NCBI GenBank assembly: GCA_965213735.1
Contig: CBDCAB010000006.1
Coordinates: 186,001 to 250,000 of the forward strand
Source of the DNA: CALDTK01 sp965213735
GTDB taxonomy: Bacteria > Bacteroidota > Bacteroidia > Chitinophagales > Saprospiraceae
Length of the DNA: 64,000 nt
Reading direction: 5' to 3'
Part shown: piece after piece, positions 15,001 through 20,549 of the stretch
Position numbering within the stretch: position 1 is the stretch's first letter
Layout: each line of letters starts with the position of its first letter
Position numbers and translations under genes: made by a program
Notes under the pieces: generated by a model
Database searches by the model: none
Seen by the model: the letters and a program-made list of their open reading frames with translations, nothing else
Told to the model about the DNA's origin: nothing

Positions 15001-15895
15001 GTACCTCAGCCTGGACTAGACCTGAGACGACAAAGCTCTGGCCCACGGAAGGCGGGCTAATGATTTTAACGAGCACCTCTGCAGCACTGCCTGTGACCCC
15101 ATGCAGGACTGTCTGCACAGAGTCGATACAGCACTCATTATCAAAACTGAAGCCTGAGGGCCAAGCACGACGGAACTGCTTGGATACACCTCCGGCACTA
15201 ATTTCAAAATCGAGCACCCGATTGTCTGTAGTAATTTCAGTGACGGGTATGGTGACCGTAATGTCGCGGTTGCGTGTGTCGGGGGGCAGCGGGATGCTAA
15301 AGTCGACGGTGGTGTTGTAGCCGTAAAAGCTGGCGTAAGTACCGGCTTGGTACACGCCCGGCAGTGCATCGTTGCGCAGCACATAGAGCAGCACACTTTG
15401 TGCGGAGGCTTCTTCGACTTCAAAATTGAGCGAAACGCGGTCGGTCTTCCCTACCTCCGCGAAAAACACTCCGACGCCACTGTTTTGGCCCCACTGACCT
15501 TTGATCAGTTTTGGCGTAAGCTTGACGTTGCTGCCATCTTGCAATGTGGCCTCGACGGCACTGTGGAGGGAAGTAGCTGGCAATTTGCCTTTGTACACCA
15601 CTTCGATGTAGACCTTCTCGACATTGCTAGAGTTGGGGATATTTACCCGTGCAGGCAGCACGTTGCGCAGGCCGCGATAGATGAATTCTACGCGTTTGCC
15701 CGAACCTGGATTTAGCATATACTCAGGAGGCTGGACGAAAGAGCTGAAGCGCTCGCCAGCAGGGACATCTGCTGCGGCGGTGTTTGCGGATGCAGCACCT
15801 AGGTAGGCAAAGCAAAAAATAGCAGCGAAAAGCCACCAACGGGTAGTCAAACCAGTGAGGGAGCACGGTTGAGTAGGGAGTAAACCAGCAGTCAT
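1..15895 (-). CDS. Giant T9SS-type surface adhesin with HYR repeat array (N-terminal 5,298 aa; C-terminus outside window)
   Basis: The frame is open without a stop from an ATG at 15895 to the window edge; I checked the phase at both ends and at many repeats. Residues 1-36 form a signal peptide (hydrophobic stretch after a double Trp, ending A-S-A). Residues to about 500 carry adhesin-like and PKD-like domains. A roughly 160-residue module with a G-x-G-A-N signature lies near 13870-14350 and again at 12140-12640. HYR domains (ending D-N-C-G-N-T-A-T-A-S-Q) run from about 13800 to 2650, near residues 700-4415, and the last 880 residues resemble SprB and Ig-like repeats. HYR and SprB domains are extracellular adhesion modules, and in Bacteroidota such proteins usually end in a gliding or T9SS sorting domain; that end is not visible here. 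Secretion by T9SS and a role in adhesion or gliding are inferred. Confidence 0.93.
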   Translation of the reverse strand, partial: MTAGLLPTQPCSLTGLTTRWWLFAAIFCFAYLGAASANTAAADVPAGERFSSFVQPPEYMLNPGSGKRVEFIYRGLRNVLPARVNIPNSSNVEKVYIEVVYKGKLPATSLHSAVEATLQDGSNVKLTPKLIKGQWGQNSGVGVFFAEVGKTDRVSLNFEVEEASAQSVLLYVLRNDALPGVYQAGTYASFYGYNTTVDFSIPLPPDTRNRDITVTIPVTEITTDNRVLDFEISAGGVSKQFRRAWPSGFSFDNECCIDSVQTVLHGVTGSAAEVLVKIISPPSVGQSFVVSGLVQAEVRPTCAPLTITLPQEVCTDNTVVIESARPGSGYTATWDFGPGAMPRTHQGFGKVYVMFSTAGRQDISVEVTGPDCTSSETHFVDVETCNTSTCALEAANVIQHPAHGNDDGVIELDMCVSCGSTPPYRVFYTYQGQVVERGPFDAVKPKLTGLTAGTYSMMYVIDARGCRTNVTGPVTLCKGGCGQVPTCPDATCTLTGFVDRGIKRTLWLPSLGFDNPRFRWQDGAGTFTVTDASSALITGKVVSIEDPSCGFDVTLVLRNRKNWNDWSALGRDWKGNRSNINNNQHTTWDYYELVANQSQLQGFGCWTGTLALTPRPADYRYGVQVGEGANDQNLSPGLSAWFGYAGKLNGTSYAGEGDINDEGTCRLTDLRRNATPILSCGADFAVACGGSPDDAPPPTINCGDPDDYTLTYEDREISTNPRKIERTWTATGPGGPATCRQLITFGDNTPPVFTKVPTEDRMLCGDIRTQTAEATDDCGTATVTFRETKFNESCPGTYDLRRVWTATDESGNASTAELIVHIVDEQGPDFMAAPQDVIIECKADLPTDRPNALDACSEPVTIDYAITSCEAATPIYTWRNGELEYLTESAQPTATYPAGMQALVLSATCSDAPSQRRRYQISNPNNFDVYVTRIVAGATSVYEGLLIPADAQVMFFVAAQAGQAASISWTDAAGIEQQASQQASSAQCDLSAAETCTCVYTRTWTAEDACGNTSVYQQKVWQRDTKAPTLRNIPADRTYAAGTAIPAAGNVTATDECTAASVQMTEVSIPSAAYGCDEAAVHYLYGWRSVNLPVLTINGRNFRIGQTPLAVQESCGGFATISGTVVDANDPRASFEVRISLKDRRTFSAHTAAGGDAPTSCSQADKNTWRFYKIDPAGSQLIGRGSNSGITLAISPLQGEEWLQLGAGANSNNCKVGLLSGFSYRATAGSFPGSTGTWRGAVSSVHFTETEACEASYTLIRIWTATDDCGNSAIERQVIRITDTEEPTFDNVPSNTSINCSEPLPTATVTASDEGDDDVEVTLTEQEAGDACAKTLTRTWTATDDCGNSKTARQVITIRDQTGPEITFSNPTINDLNSGDLLVVSCSDIPTIDESIARLTDDCDPAPTVKFTDEPLGVGDCRSDGFRERYRCTWTATDRCGNQTVFFLIVELHDDQPPVFTQVPEAFSQSCGTSLPTTQPRVTDNCSSNPQLEETTRTVTGSCTDAYEVVRLWTASDDCGNTATASQVITITDNSPPVLENVPEAITLACDESLPTEQPIASDGCDNNVRLVESSTTRAGACAYSYTLVRLWTATDNCGNVATASQVVTVEDKSAPTITFSNQLLTGFTDGQELIVDCDDVPTFGLGDVAVSDNCDTDVSIDFIDDLVAEGDCENAGFVRHFYCTWTATDNCGNTTSISIHMKVRDVQAPTLTSVPGDISISCDQGLPTSQPTISDNCTDDSALLVTETSTREDGACADSYRVIRLWTATDRCGNAATASQVITVGDAIRPVLAQIPESVTISCEEDLPSTLPTATDNCDVDVQVTVTDQNSPNGCPGSFSVIRTFTASDNCGNTATASQVVTVRDLTAPVLTQVPTATTVACDGDLPTSQPIASDNCDTDVAIVESSQQRPGNCPDSYEVIRQWTATDNCGNKATASQVVTIRDEVAPVLSALPQNLTIRCDQSLPTNRPSATDNCDADVTVAETQETRAGACANSYEVVRLFTASDNCGNTATGSQVVTVTDDVAPYFTGVPANATIACDGQVPADLPTAADNCDGQVAVIESQGTSPGNCPGAYDLIRTFTATDKCGNSATASQVVTVQDLIEPTFSYVPANFASSCDESIPSEQPQVSDNCDTDVNVSERQETRPGTCAGTYDIVRIFTATDDCGNVATASQVISFFDDEKPSFVGVPAAITLACDDALPSDTPTAQDNCDTDVDVVLDEERLDGPCADSYKVIRRWTATDHCGNKATTSQVVSVQDLTTPIFTSVPPAMTISCSQNLPTEQAVASDNCDADVTLTERQRTEPGACVNGYRVIREWSATDNCGNVATASQVVTVEDMGAPVFADVPSSITIACDAPLPSIGPNVSDNCDDDVAINETQSTQPGACADSYTVVRTWTATDNCGNVATASQVVNVEDSNSPIFSFVPATVTIDCDASLPADQPEVEDNCDASVTVAETQLTQAGSCGGAHAVIRTWTATDNCGNTATASQLVNVQDISAPVFASVPAATVIECDDDVPVSQPTVSDNCDDNVTVSETQRTVAGSCAGNYQLIRTWTATDGCGNVATAEQVVDVQDTEGPVFTQVPEAITLSCDEAIPTTEASATDNCDSDVQLSTTEVRTDGSCAGSFVVVRTFLATDHCGNAATASQVVTFQDNVPPTFAAVPGAVTIACNDAFPTTAPTASDNCDAAVAIEETSAIVPGACADAYRLIRTWTATDACGNVATASQVVQVEDVQAPSFVQVPATVTIECSDALPTDLASATDNCDTDVAVVVSERREAGGCTDSYVVVRVFTATDNCGNTSSAEQRVEVIDSTVPVFTDVPTAITIGCDESLPTELATATDNCNTQVTVTETQERRPGACTNAYTLIRTFTATDNCGNSARASQEVTVQDIDAPELSGVPRDLTIACDEPLPTSAPVATDDCDTQVTVVETQTNEPGDCADSYVVLRTWVATDACGNSATAVQRVTRTDDVAPQFVSVPVGVVIACDAALPTDLPVARDNCADDVTITEVQATQPGACANAYSIVRTFTATDGCGNTATASQVVEVQDLTPPSFIAVPVATTVACDASLPTDAPATSDSCDDAVDVVETQDYLAGACAGSYRVIRIWTATDDCGNTATATQLINVVDDVAPVFVSVPENISLGCDEELPSDLPAATDACDDDVHIAETQQRLPGGCADSYTLIRTFTATDHCGNTATATQAVTIEDASIPAFENVPEDLELSCDEQLPDDQPSATDACDAQVTVSEARETIAGPCAGAYTIIRTWTATDNCGNTAQVSQQIQVGDRSEPTFTNVPAEVTVSCDEDLPTDQPVAIDNCDNNIAITETSERLTGACADSYSIIRTWTASDDCGNVATATQRVRVEDKVAPTFVSVPPAVTISCEQDLPTTQPRANDNCATDVTLTERTDRDRGACPDSYSITRIWTATDNCGNSSTASQVVTIQDSTAPEFANVPPSVTIDCDAATPDAEPTASDNCDDQVRIRADERRIDGACSDSYQLLRTWTAEDDCGNTATITQVITVIDPTAPVFAQVPPPVTITCDQAMPTSLPVANDNCDTDVSIAETQETLPGPCPDSYEVIRTWTISDNCGNTARATQLVTILDSGKPIFTRVPASRTVSCDEDPGDDEPVASDDCDTDVAITLTETTSGDDCSRGIQLVRIWTATDNCGNTATASQTITFEDREPPVFGPLDRTLTVECDQPVPLIIPTATDLCDREVDVMHFDNREELPCGATITRTWVASDDCGNTTSATQLVVIRDSQQPVLTGIPASTQLSCTDLVPAANVTAADNCATNLVVELEEFEVPGRCPGEQTLTRIWTATDDCGNAATGSQVITISDGGLPTLVDVPAQVTIGCQDPLPTALPTASDACSGTNSVTLEEIQRTEPGNCPDSYRIVRVFTASDACGNTSTASQVVNVVDNSAPTFTSTPASVTITCGEQIPEADALASDDCDQQVDVSLQERRIAGSCDDEYDLLRLWTATDNCGNTATASQTITVVDEEPPSFTTVSQDVTLSCNEPIPTGAAEASDGCDDDVTISMVEEQIPGASANEYTLVRTWTAVDNCGNTATASQTIAVAADGIPSFTFVPENISLGCGDALPNADARAIDDCDGDIAVSLTQTRIDGSCATNYQIVRTWTAEDVDGNVVSAQQTITVEDRVAPAFTEVPADVTLACGDAAPTNMALAIDACDPNVVVTVDEAPRSGACASESQIVRTFTARDACGNAVTAEQVVTFTDTQAPVFSFVPNSEEYQCSISQPREQAKATDNCTSNVRITFVDASASADCSQRLQRIWTATDDCGNTATAVQQILLEDTENPELINVPQNTTIDLTTGGTVPAPANVRANDNCDISPNVQLVEDSQPSSGCGYTLIRTWTATDQCGNTARATQRISVIEDLGVGIRVDPAAGCAPSGIQLHAVPASAGTSYSWTASAGSFDNPQAKDPVFIPAGAGTYTINLTAQGTGCSGTASEEVTVNGTTLSVSSNSPLCTGETIQLTASAGAQQYAWSGPNGFSSTAQSPTIADAGTAAAGVYTLTADFGDCTQEANVTVDVGKNLSLQLDMPSLVCANSELKLSAGGVANATWTSPSGLTLSGATVTTAPVSFAAHNGQWTVTASSASGCTATETFSIKVVRQPVVSASSNTPVCAGGELQLQATGGTAYTWSGPAGFSSTQAAPRISDLSNYPTGTYTFTVVGDNVAGCLDTATTEVVVSAGGQLVLNAPSTVCTGEAIQFSATGADSYVWSGPDNFSSLESTPQLATATAAASGTYTVVAEFNNGCQARESFILDVVEELVTDATVRNTTCDAKGAILLNLPGSASDYIIDWSDLPASSDPADRLELVEGSYTVSVTAFGCTRLYSYTVANGCNPTACTFLDQDEVLVENPSCGAADGRIAYPAATSGYSYTWQPAVSTGPEATGLAAGSYSLTVSQQNSPACDTTYIFTLESAPGCACSALNSIIRAAELDVCLAQAGAEIGVVTVTEPRVPADFKLAYLLVDVADAAVLRSNNNGTFTVSDAGTFSIHQLIYEERTLSQNSFAPGKSIPALEQQLVQGGGNICGALTTFGARIKTDQCCVTPEVVSVTTQDAGCTAHNGVVDIQLAGSAEDYIYSWMPDAGAQLGQFDNTRGSLASGTYDVTITNRVDASCSVSVTAYVGVNELAAGLPLVNAATCGESDGRVVFNGGSPALTYSWSDGGSGLFRNNLAAGDYTVEVTDGDADCRETFQFTVGSEADLGLAVQVIANPDCGTANGAAMILTANGSRTYSYSWAGDATRNDLAGGTYTVGVTDVASGCTDSITFT
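2640..12130 (-). repeat. Tandem array of about 40 HYR-domain repeats, 79 codons each
   Basis: The codons for G-N preceded by D-x-C recur at 2748, 2991, 3222, 3459, 3696, 3933, 4170, 4413, 4650 and 4881, and then exactly every 237 bp to 10569. They continue at 10812, 11094, 11331, 11568, 11850 and 12081. Each unit follows the order P-x-F-x-x-V-P, then S/A-C-D, then D-N-C-D, then a W/F-T-A-T-D-N-C-G-N end, with four conserved cysteines or nearly so. Three further copies lie at about 12858, 13458 and (degenerate) 13690, separated by other domains. Units have diverged at the DNA level while their length stays fixed. Two units near 10850-11090 and 11600-11850 are longer variants. Confidence 0.95.
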
Positions 15896-15897
15896 GC

Positions 15898-15925
15898 GCT
15901 AAGGCGATTTGTAGGAAGCCTTAGC
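15898..15925 (-). promoter_or_regulatory. Hairpin abutting the start codon of the giant adhesin gene
   Basis: The inverted repeat GCTAAGGC / GCCTTAGC (arms 15898-15905 and 15918-15925, 12-nt loop) ends two bases before the ATG at 15895. If it lies in the 5' leader it would place an 8-bp stem within the ribosome footprint. No clear TAnnTTTG promoter is visible nearby. Regulation is inferred only from position. Confidence 0.4.
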
Positions 15926-16131
15926 CTGGTATGGCATATAGTGCTGATGCTTAGTTGGTTAAGCGACAGGCACGGACATGTTAGTCCCCAGGCTAATGTC
16001 TTCCCGCTGGTCTAGTGGCAAATTCTGTACCTGAAAAGCCGCTGCTGAGCCGACGGCATCCATGTGTATCGCGCTCTACACGTTCATGCAGCAGACCTTA
16101 CACATATATGTTTCTGCTAATGCACTGGATG

Positions 16132-17073
16132 CTAGACGGTATAACGCATTCCTTGCCGGGCCCACTCTACTGTCAAAGCTGGGCTTGTGGGGGAGTCGAG
16201 TTCGAGTTGTCTCACTTCCTCGAGCAAAATCTCCGGATCAGCGTAGCGCGGCGAAAGGTGGGTAAGCAGCAGACGTTTGGCGCCTGTTGTTTTGGCGAAA
16301 GCTGTAGCCTGCACCACAGTAGAATGGCCGGTTTTCTCCGCAAGGTGAGCATCTGCATGCCCAAAAGTTGCGTCGTGAATTATGGTATGAGGCGGCGCAA
16401 GATTGGCGGGATACGCATTGAGCGGAGCGGTATCGGTGAGGTAAGCAACGGTGCGCGGCGCATCCGGCTCTAGGGTCAATAAAGTATTGGGGTGAGTCAC
16501 GCCTTGCGCATCAACAAAGTCGCGGCCTTCTCTCAGGCCAGGAATTTTCTGATACGGAATTTGGTACTGCTCCACCACGCCGGGGCGAAGTTTGCGGCCT
16601 TTGTCTTTAGTGCTTACGCCAAAACCCCAGGCAGCGATACGGTGCCGCAGCGGCAGGACGTCAATACTGAGGTCGCGCAGCTGGAGGAACTGAGGAGTCG
16701 CTGCGCCGGCGGGGGGAAGATGATAGCTGAGGGGGTATGTGAGGGTGGCTTCTGCGATGTGCAAGTTGGCCTCCACATAGGCCTCCAGCATGGGAGGGCC
16801 TAGCAGGTGTAGCGCTCTTGTGCGACCGCTGAGGGCAAGTGAGGTAAGCAGACCGGGGAGGCCAAACACATGGTCGCCATGCAGGTGAGTGATGCAGACT
16901 GCATCGAGTTTCATACTAGACAGTCCGAGCTGATCGAGCTGCACTTGCATCCCCTCACCGCAGTCGAGCAGCACACGCGAGCCACCGCACTGGATGTAGG
17001 CGGCGGAGGTATAACGACCTGAATACGGCCTGGCGGCGCTGGTGCCGAGGACGGTTAGCTCGAGGGCAATCAC
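16132..17073 (-). CDS. rnz: Ribonuclease Z (tRNA 3'-processing endonuclease)
   Basis: This 313-residue protein is full length for the short (ElaC-type) RNase Z family. The metallo-beta-lactamase signature H-L-H-G-D-H lies at residues 63-68, followed by the F-G-L-P-G segment typical of tRNase Z; downstream zinc-binding residues occur in H-D-A-T-F and L-L-T-H-L-S. The enzyme cleaves the 3' trailer from tRNA precursors, which matters here because tRNA-Glu in this window lacks an encoded CCA. It starts 9 nt after the STAS gene on the same strand and is probably co-transcribed with it. Two copies of the recurrent GTTTT-GCGNAAGC word fall inside the gene, one on each strand. Confidence 0.95.
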   Translation of the reverse strand: MIALELTVLGTSAARPYSGRYTSAAYIQCGGSRVLLDCGEGMQVQLDQLGLSSMKLDAVCITHLHGDHVFGLPGLLTSLALSGRTRALHLLGPPMLEAYVEANLHIAEATLTYPLSYHLPPAGAATPQFLQLRDLSIDVLPLRHRIAAWGFGVSTKDKGRKLRPGVVEQYQIPYQKIPGLREGRDFVDAQGVTHPNTLLTLEPDAPRTVAYLTDTAPLNAYPANLAPPHTIIHDATFGHADAHLAEKTGHSTVVQATAFAKTTGAKRLLLTHLSPRYADPEILLEEVRQLELDSPTSPALTVEWARQGMRYTV

Positions 17074-17082
17074 AGGGGGAGC

Positions 17083-17469
17083 CTACTCCTCGTTGTCCTC
17101 CTCGCTGAGTTGGCGCTCGACATCCTCCATGTACACGTAATCCACACTTTCGGCCACTGAGGGGACGAGGCTGAGGATGGTATCGAGGCGGCTGATTTCG
17201 ATGAGCTTCTTCACGTTGGCATGGTGGTAGCCAGTGAGCACGAAGCTGCCATCGCTCGACTTCCAGAGACGGTTGGCGGTAAGAATGGCGCTAAGGCCTG
17301 AGGAGTCGATGTACTCGACTTCAGAGAGGTCGAGAATGAGGCTTTGGACGCCTTCATTAGACAGTACGACGAACTCGCTCTTGAGTTCAGGAGCGATGAC
17401 CGAGTTGACATTCTTTTCTTGAATGGTCATTACGCAGTAGCGCTCCTGCTTGTCGACGGAGTATTTCAT
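17083..17469 (-). CDS. STAS-domain anti-sigma factor antagonist
   Basis: The 128-residue protein is a single STAS domain. The phospho-acceptor segment I-D-S-S-G-L-S-A spans residues 54-61, so Ser56 or Ser57 is the likely switch phosphorylated by a partner kinase, as in SpoIIAA or RsbV. The C-terminal end (V-E-R-Q-L-S-E-E-D-N-E-E) is acidic. No anti-sigma kinase or phosphatase is next to it, so its partner must be elsewhere. It is the first gene of a probable two-gene unit with rnz. A weak -7-like box (TAACTTGG) lies about 27 nt upstream. The family is certain; the process it controls is unknown. Confidence 0.9.
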   Translation of the reverse strand: MKYSVDKQERYCVMTIQEKNVNSVIAPELKSEFVVLSNEGVQSLILDLSEVEYIDSSGLSAILTANRLWKSSDGSFVLTGYHHANVKKLIEISRLDTILSLVPSVAESVDYVYMEDVERQLSEEDNEE

Positions 17470-17846
17470 GCCAGGTTAAAGGTTGGGGCCGCCAAGTTAG
17501 TTGTAGACTTGGTGCTGCCATTAAAGAAAGTCTAACAGTTGGCATGGCAACCTGAGCTTCGCATCAACGTTGGTAGAAAAGTAGCGCGTGGTTAAGTTGC
17601 GGCGCTGCTCAGTTAGCATTTACGCAGGTAAGTGACTAATTGGCCGAATGGCGAAGAAGCTTTGTTGATGTGTCAGGCACGAATCTGGAATCACTGCCAG
17701 AAGTTGACAAACCGAACAAATATTTGCCTACTCACCGGAGTGGCACACTTTTTCCCCATAGTTTGGTCCGTGCCGGCCAAACGGTACTCTAATCCCACGG
17801 CTGAGCTTTTCTGTAGAGGGTAGCTTAGTCGGTAGCAATCACGCAT
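17470..17846. other. Divergent intergenic region between the STAS gene and clpC
   Basis: This 377-bp gap separates two divergent transcription units and must hold both promoters. I see no convincing gene and no perfect TAnnTTTG box towards clpC. A short inverted repeat GTTTGG / CCAAAC with a 10-nt spacer (about 17762-17783) lies some 65 nt before clpC and could be a regulatory site, but six-base arms are weak evidence. Confidence 0.4.
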
Positions 17847-20393
17847 ATGAACAGCAGACGGTTTTCCTCCGAAGTCAAAAAGTCGATCGCACGATCTCGT
17901 AACGAAGCAATACGACTCGGCCACGACTACATCGGAACAGAACACCTCTTGCTCGGTCTCGTTCAGGAGCGCAACAGCTTAGCTGTGAAGGTTTTGACGA
18001 GTATGGTGCCCGACCTTGGCGAACTACGCAAGTCCGTCGAAAACAGCATCTCCCGCTCGCCGAGCTCGGGTGAAGCACTAAAAATGGGCGAATTGCCCCT
18101 CAATCGACTCGCCGAGCGCGTGTTGAAACTCACTTTTCTCGAGGCTCAGAGCTCCGGCTCGGATGAAATCAACCTCGAGCACTTGCTTTTGAGCCTGCTC
18201 AAGTTGGAAGACAATCCAGCGCGCCGAATCCTGCACCGCTACGATATCGACTACGATTCCTACCGCAAGGAGGTGGAGTACGCCGGCATGGAAGCAGAAG
18301 GGTATTCAGAGCCTTTTGCCCAAGCGAGTGGTGAGAGTGAAGAGTACGAAGAAGATGAAGGTGGCGGAGGCGGAAGTCGAGGCTACCAGCGCGGCAAAGG
18401 CACCACCAAGAGCAAAACACCTGTGCTCGATAACTTCGGGCGCGATGTAACTAAGCTCGCCGAAGATGGTAAGCTCGATCCGATCATCGGACGTGAGCGC
18501 GAAATCGAGCGCGTGTCGCAAATCCTATCGCGGCGCAAGAAGAACAACCCCATTCTCATTGGAGAGCCCGGTGTCGGTAAGACTGCCATCGTGGAGGGTT
18601 TGAGCCTGCGCATCATTCAGAAGAAAGTCTCGCGCACGCTGTTCAACAAGCGCGTCGTAATGCTTGATTTGGCTGCACTCGTGGCTGGTACTAAGTACAG
18701 AGGCCAGTTTGAGGAGCGCATGAAGGCCATCATGAACGAGCTCGAGAAAACGCGCGATGTGATCTTGTTTATAGATGAGATTCACACCATTGTTGGTGCC
18801 GGTGGCGCCACAGGCTCGCTCGATGCTTCGAACATCTTTAAACCTGCCCTTGCTCGGGGCGAGCTGCAGTGCATCGGTGCGTCGACACTCGATGAGTACC
18901 GCCAGCACATAGAGAAAGATGGCGCTCTCGATCGTCGCTTCCAAAAAGTAATCGTGGAGCCACCGAGCCCTGATGAGGCGGTGCATATCCTCAATAACAT
19001 CCGTCCGAAGTACGAAGAATTCCACAACGTGGAGTACGATGATGCTTCGGTAAAGGCTTGTGTCAAACTTTCTGATCGCTACATCTCCGACCGCTTTTTG
19101 CCTGATAAGGCCATTGATGTGCTCGATGAAGTGGGTGCGCGCGTGCACTTGAAGAACATCCATGTGCCCAAGCACATCGAGGAGCTCGAGCAGAAAATCG
19201 AGGATGTTAAAGATCGCAAGAACACTGCCGTCAAGGAGCAACAGTACGAGCAAGCTGCCGACCTGCGTGATGATGAGTCCAAGCTTTCACGCCAACTCGA
19301 ATTTGCTAAGGTGGAGTGGGAAGAGGAGGTAAAGACCAAGCGCTATCCCGTCACTGAAGACGATATCGCCGAGGTGGTAGCTATGATGACTGGCATCCCT
19401 GTGCAGCGCGTGGCCCAGAGTGAATCGAACAAGCTCGTGGGCATGGGCGAAGATCTCAAAGGTGCTGTCATTGGCCAGGATGAGGCTATTGGCAAGATTA
19501 CCAAGGCGATACAGCGCAACCGGGTCGGATTAAAAGATCCTACCAAACCGATTGGCTCCTTCATTTTCTTGGGACCTACAGGAGTTGGTAAAACGGAGCT
19601 TGCCAAGAGCCTCGCTCGCTACATTTTTGATTCGGATGATGCACTCATTCGTATCGATATGTCGGAGTACATGGAGAAATTCACCGTCAGTCGCTTGATT
19701 GGTGCGCCTCCTGGCTATGTAGGCTACGAGGAGGGTGGACAGCTGACGGAGAAGGTCCGTAGAAAGCCTTACAGCGTGGTACTTCTCGATGAGATTGAGA
19801 AGGCACACCCGGATGTGTTCAACATCTTGCTGCAGGTGCTCGATGATGGTCAGCTCACAGATGGTCTTGGTCGCAAAGTCGACTTCAAGAACACGCTCAT
19901 CATCATGACCTCCAACATTGGGGTGCGTCAACTCAAGGATTTCGGTCAGGGAGTTGGCTTTGCAACCAAAGCGCGGGTGGACAGTGCGAATGACAACAGT
20001 CGCTCGGTCATTTCTGCCGCCTTGAAGCGCACCTTCTCTCCAGAGTTCCTCAATAGGATTGACGATGTCGTCATTTTCAACTCGCTGTCGAAGGAGGAAA
20101 TTTTCAAGATCATCGACATTACGCTCAAAGACCTGTACAAGCGTCTGGAGGGTATGGGCTACGTGCTGAAGTTGAGTGAGGAGGCGAAAGATTTCGTTGC
20201 TGGCAAGGGTTACGATCCGCAGTACGGTGCACGACCCTTACACCGCGCGATTCAGAAGTACATTGAGGATCCACTTGCCGAACACATACTCCAGACCAAT
20301 CCTGGCGAAGGAGCTGTCTTTGAAGCAGTGATGAATGAGGAAAAAGACGGCCTAATAGTTCGTGCTGTAGAAGCAGTCGAGACTAAGTCCTAA
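17847..20393 (+). CDS. clpC: ClpC-type AAA+ unfoldase of the Clp protease
   Basis: The 848-residue protein has the full ClpC layout. Two N-terminal Clp-N repeats cover residues 1 to about 145, followed by an acidic and glycine-rich linker. AAA module 1 has Walker A G-E-P-G-V-G-K-T at 239-246, and AAA module 2 has G-P-T-G-V-G-K-T at 576-583. A UVR-like middle segment (E-Q-Q-Y-E-Q-A-A-D-L-R) separates the modules and identifies ClpC rather than ClpA or ClpB. It unfolds substrates in the cytoplasm and feeds them to ClpP, which is not in this window. The E-E-D-E-G-G-G-G-G linker near residue 170 is lineage-specific low complexity. The gene stands alone and ends at a strong terminator. Confidence 0.96.
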   Translation: MNSRRFSSEVKKSIARSRNEAIRLGHDYIGTEHLLLGLVQERNSLAVKVLTSMVPDLGELRKSVENSISRSPSSGEALKMGELPLNRLAERVLKLTFLEAQSSGSDEINLEHLLLSLLKLEDNPARRILHRYDIDYDSYRKEVEYAGMEAEGYSEPFAQASGESEEYEEDEGGGGGSRGYQRGKGTTKSKTPVLDNFGRDVTKLAEDGKLDPIIGREREIERVSQILSRRKKNNPILIGEPGVGKTAIVEGLSLRIIQKKVSRTLFNKRVVMLDLAALVAGTKYRGQFEERMKAIMNELEKTRDVILFIDEIHTIVGAGGATGSLDASNIFKPALARGELQCIGASTLDEYRQHIEKDGALDRRFQKVIVEPPSPDEAVHILNNIRPKYEEFHNVEYDDASVKACVKLSDRYISDRFLPDKAIDVLDEVGARVHLKNIHVPKHIEELEQKIEDVKDRKNTAVKEQQYEQAADLRDDESKLSRQLEFAKVEWEEEVKTKRYPVTEDDIAEVVAMMTGIPVQRVAQSESNKLVGMGEDLKGAVIGQDEAIGKITKAIQRNRVGLKDPTKPIGSFIFLGPTGVGKTELAKSLARYIFDSDDALIRIDMSEYMEKFTVSRLIGAPPGYVGYEEGGQLTEKVRRKPYSVVLLDEIEKAHPDVFNILLQVLDDGQLTDGLGRKVDFKNTLIIMTSNIGVRQLKDFGQGVGFATKARVDSANDNSRSVISAALKRTFSPEFLNRIDDVVIFNSLSKEEIFKIIDITLKDLYKRLEGMGYVLKLSEEAKDFVAGKGYDPQYGARPLHRAIQKYIEDPLAEHILQTNPGEGAVFEAVMNEEKDGLIVRAVEAVETKS

Positions 20394-20431
20394 GGCAGCG
20401 AACACGTGTGTTAGCTGCATCCTAACAGTGC

Positions 20432-20469
20432 ACGCGCATTCGAACATTCGTTCGGATGCGCGTCTTTCT
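20432..20469 (+). terminator. Rho-independent terminator after clpC
   Basis: A 14-bp stem (20432-20445 with 20450-20463, one G-T wobble) with a 4-nt loop is followed by CTTTCT. It lies 39 nt after the clpC stop codon and before the infC promoter region. Confidence 0.85.
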
Positions 20470-20481
20470 ATAAGTACCAAC

Positions 20482-20489
20482 TACATTTA
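20482..20489 (+). promoter_or_regulatory. Candidate -7 box for infC operon
   Basis: TACATTTA matches the Bacteroidota -7 consensus TAnnTTTG at 7 of 8 positions. It lies between the clpC terminator and the infC start, about 60 nt upstream. No clear -33 TTTG is visible at the usual distance. Confidence 0.35.
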
Positions 20490-20549
20490 CCGCGCTGGCT
20501 AGTCGCTCATGAAGGTCTAGTTCAGCGTTAACCAAACCCCCACACGCCT

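Noticed and set aside
536..15715. Dozens of plus-strand and off-frame ORFs of 60-285 codons across the first 15.7 kb
   Set aside because: They are shadows of the repeat-rich minus-strand adhesin frame. They recur in register with the HYR units, have biased compositions and show no recognisable domains.
16000..16075. tRNA-like string (GCTGGTCTAGTGGCAAATTC) near 16009-16028
   Set aside because: It resembles a D-arm, but I could not draw acceptor or T-arm pairing around it.
17632..17823. 63-codon ORF upstream of clpC
   Set aside because: No recognisable domain, no promoter box, and it occupies the divergent promoter region.
18525..19253. Antisense 242-codon ORF within clpC
   Set aside because: It lies opposite the conserved AAA module and follows codon bias on the clpC strand; no promoter or domain supports it.
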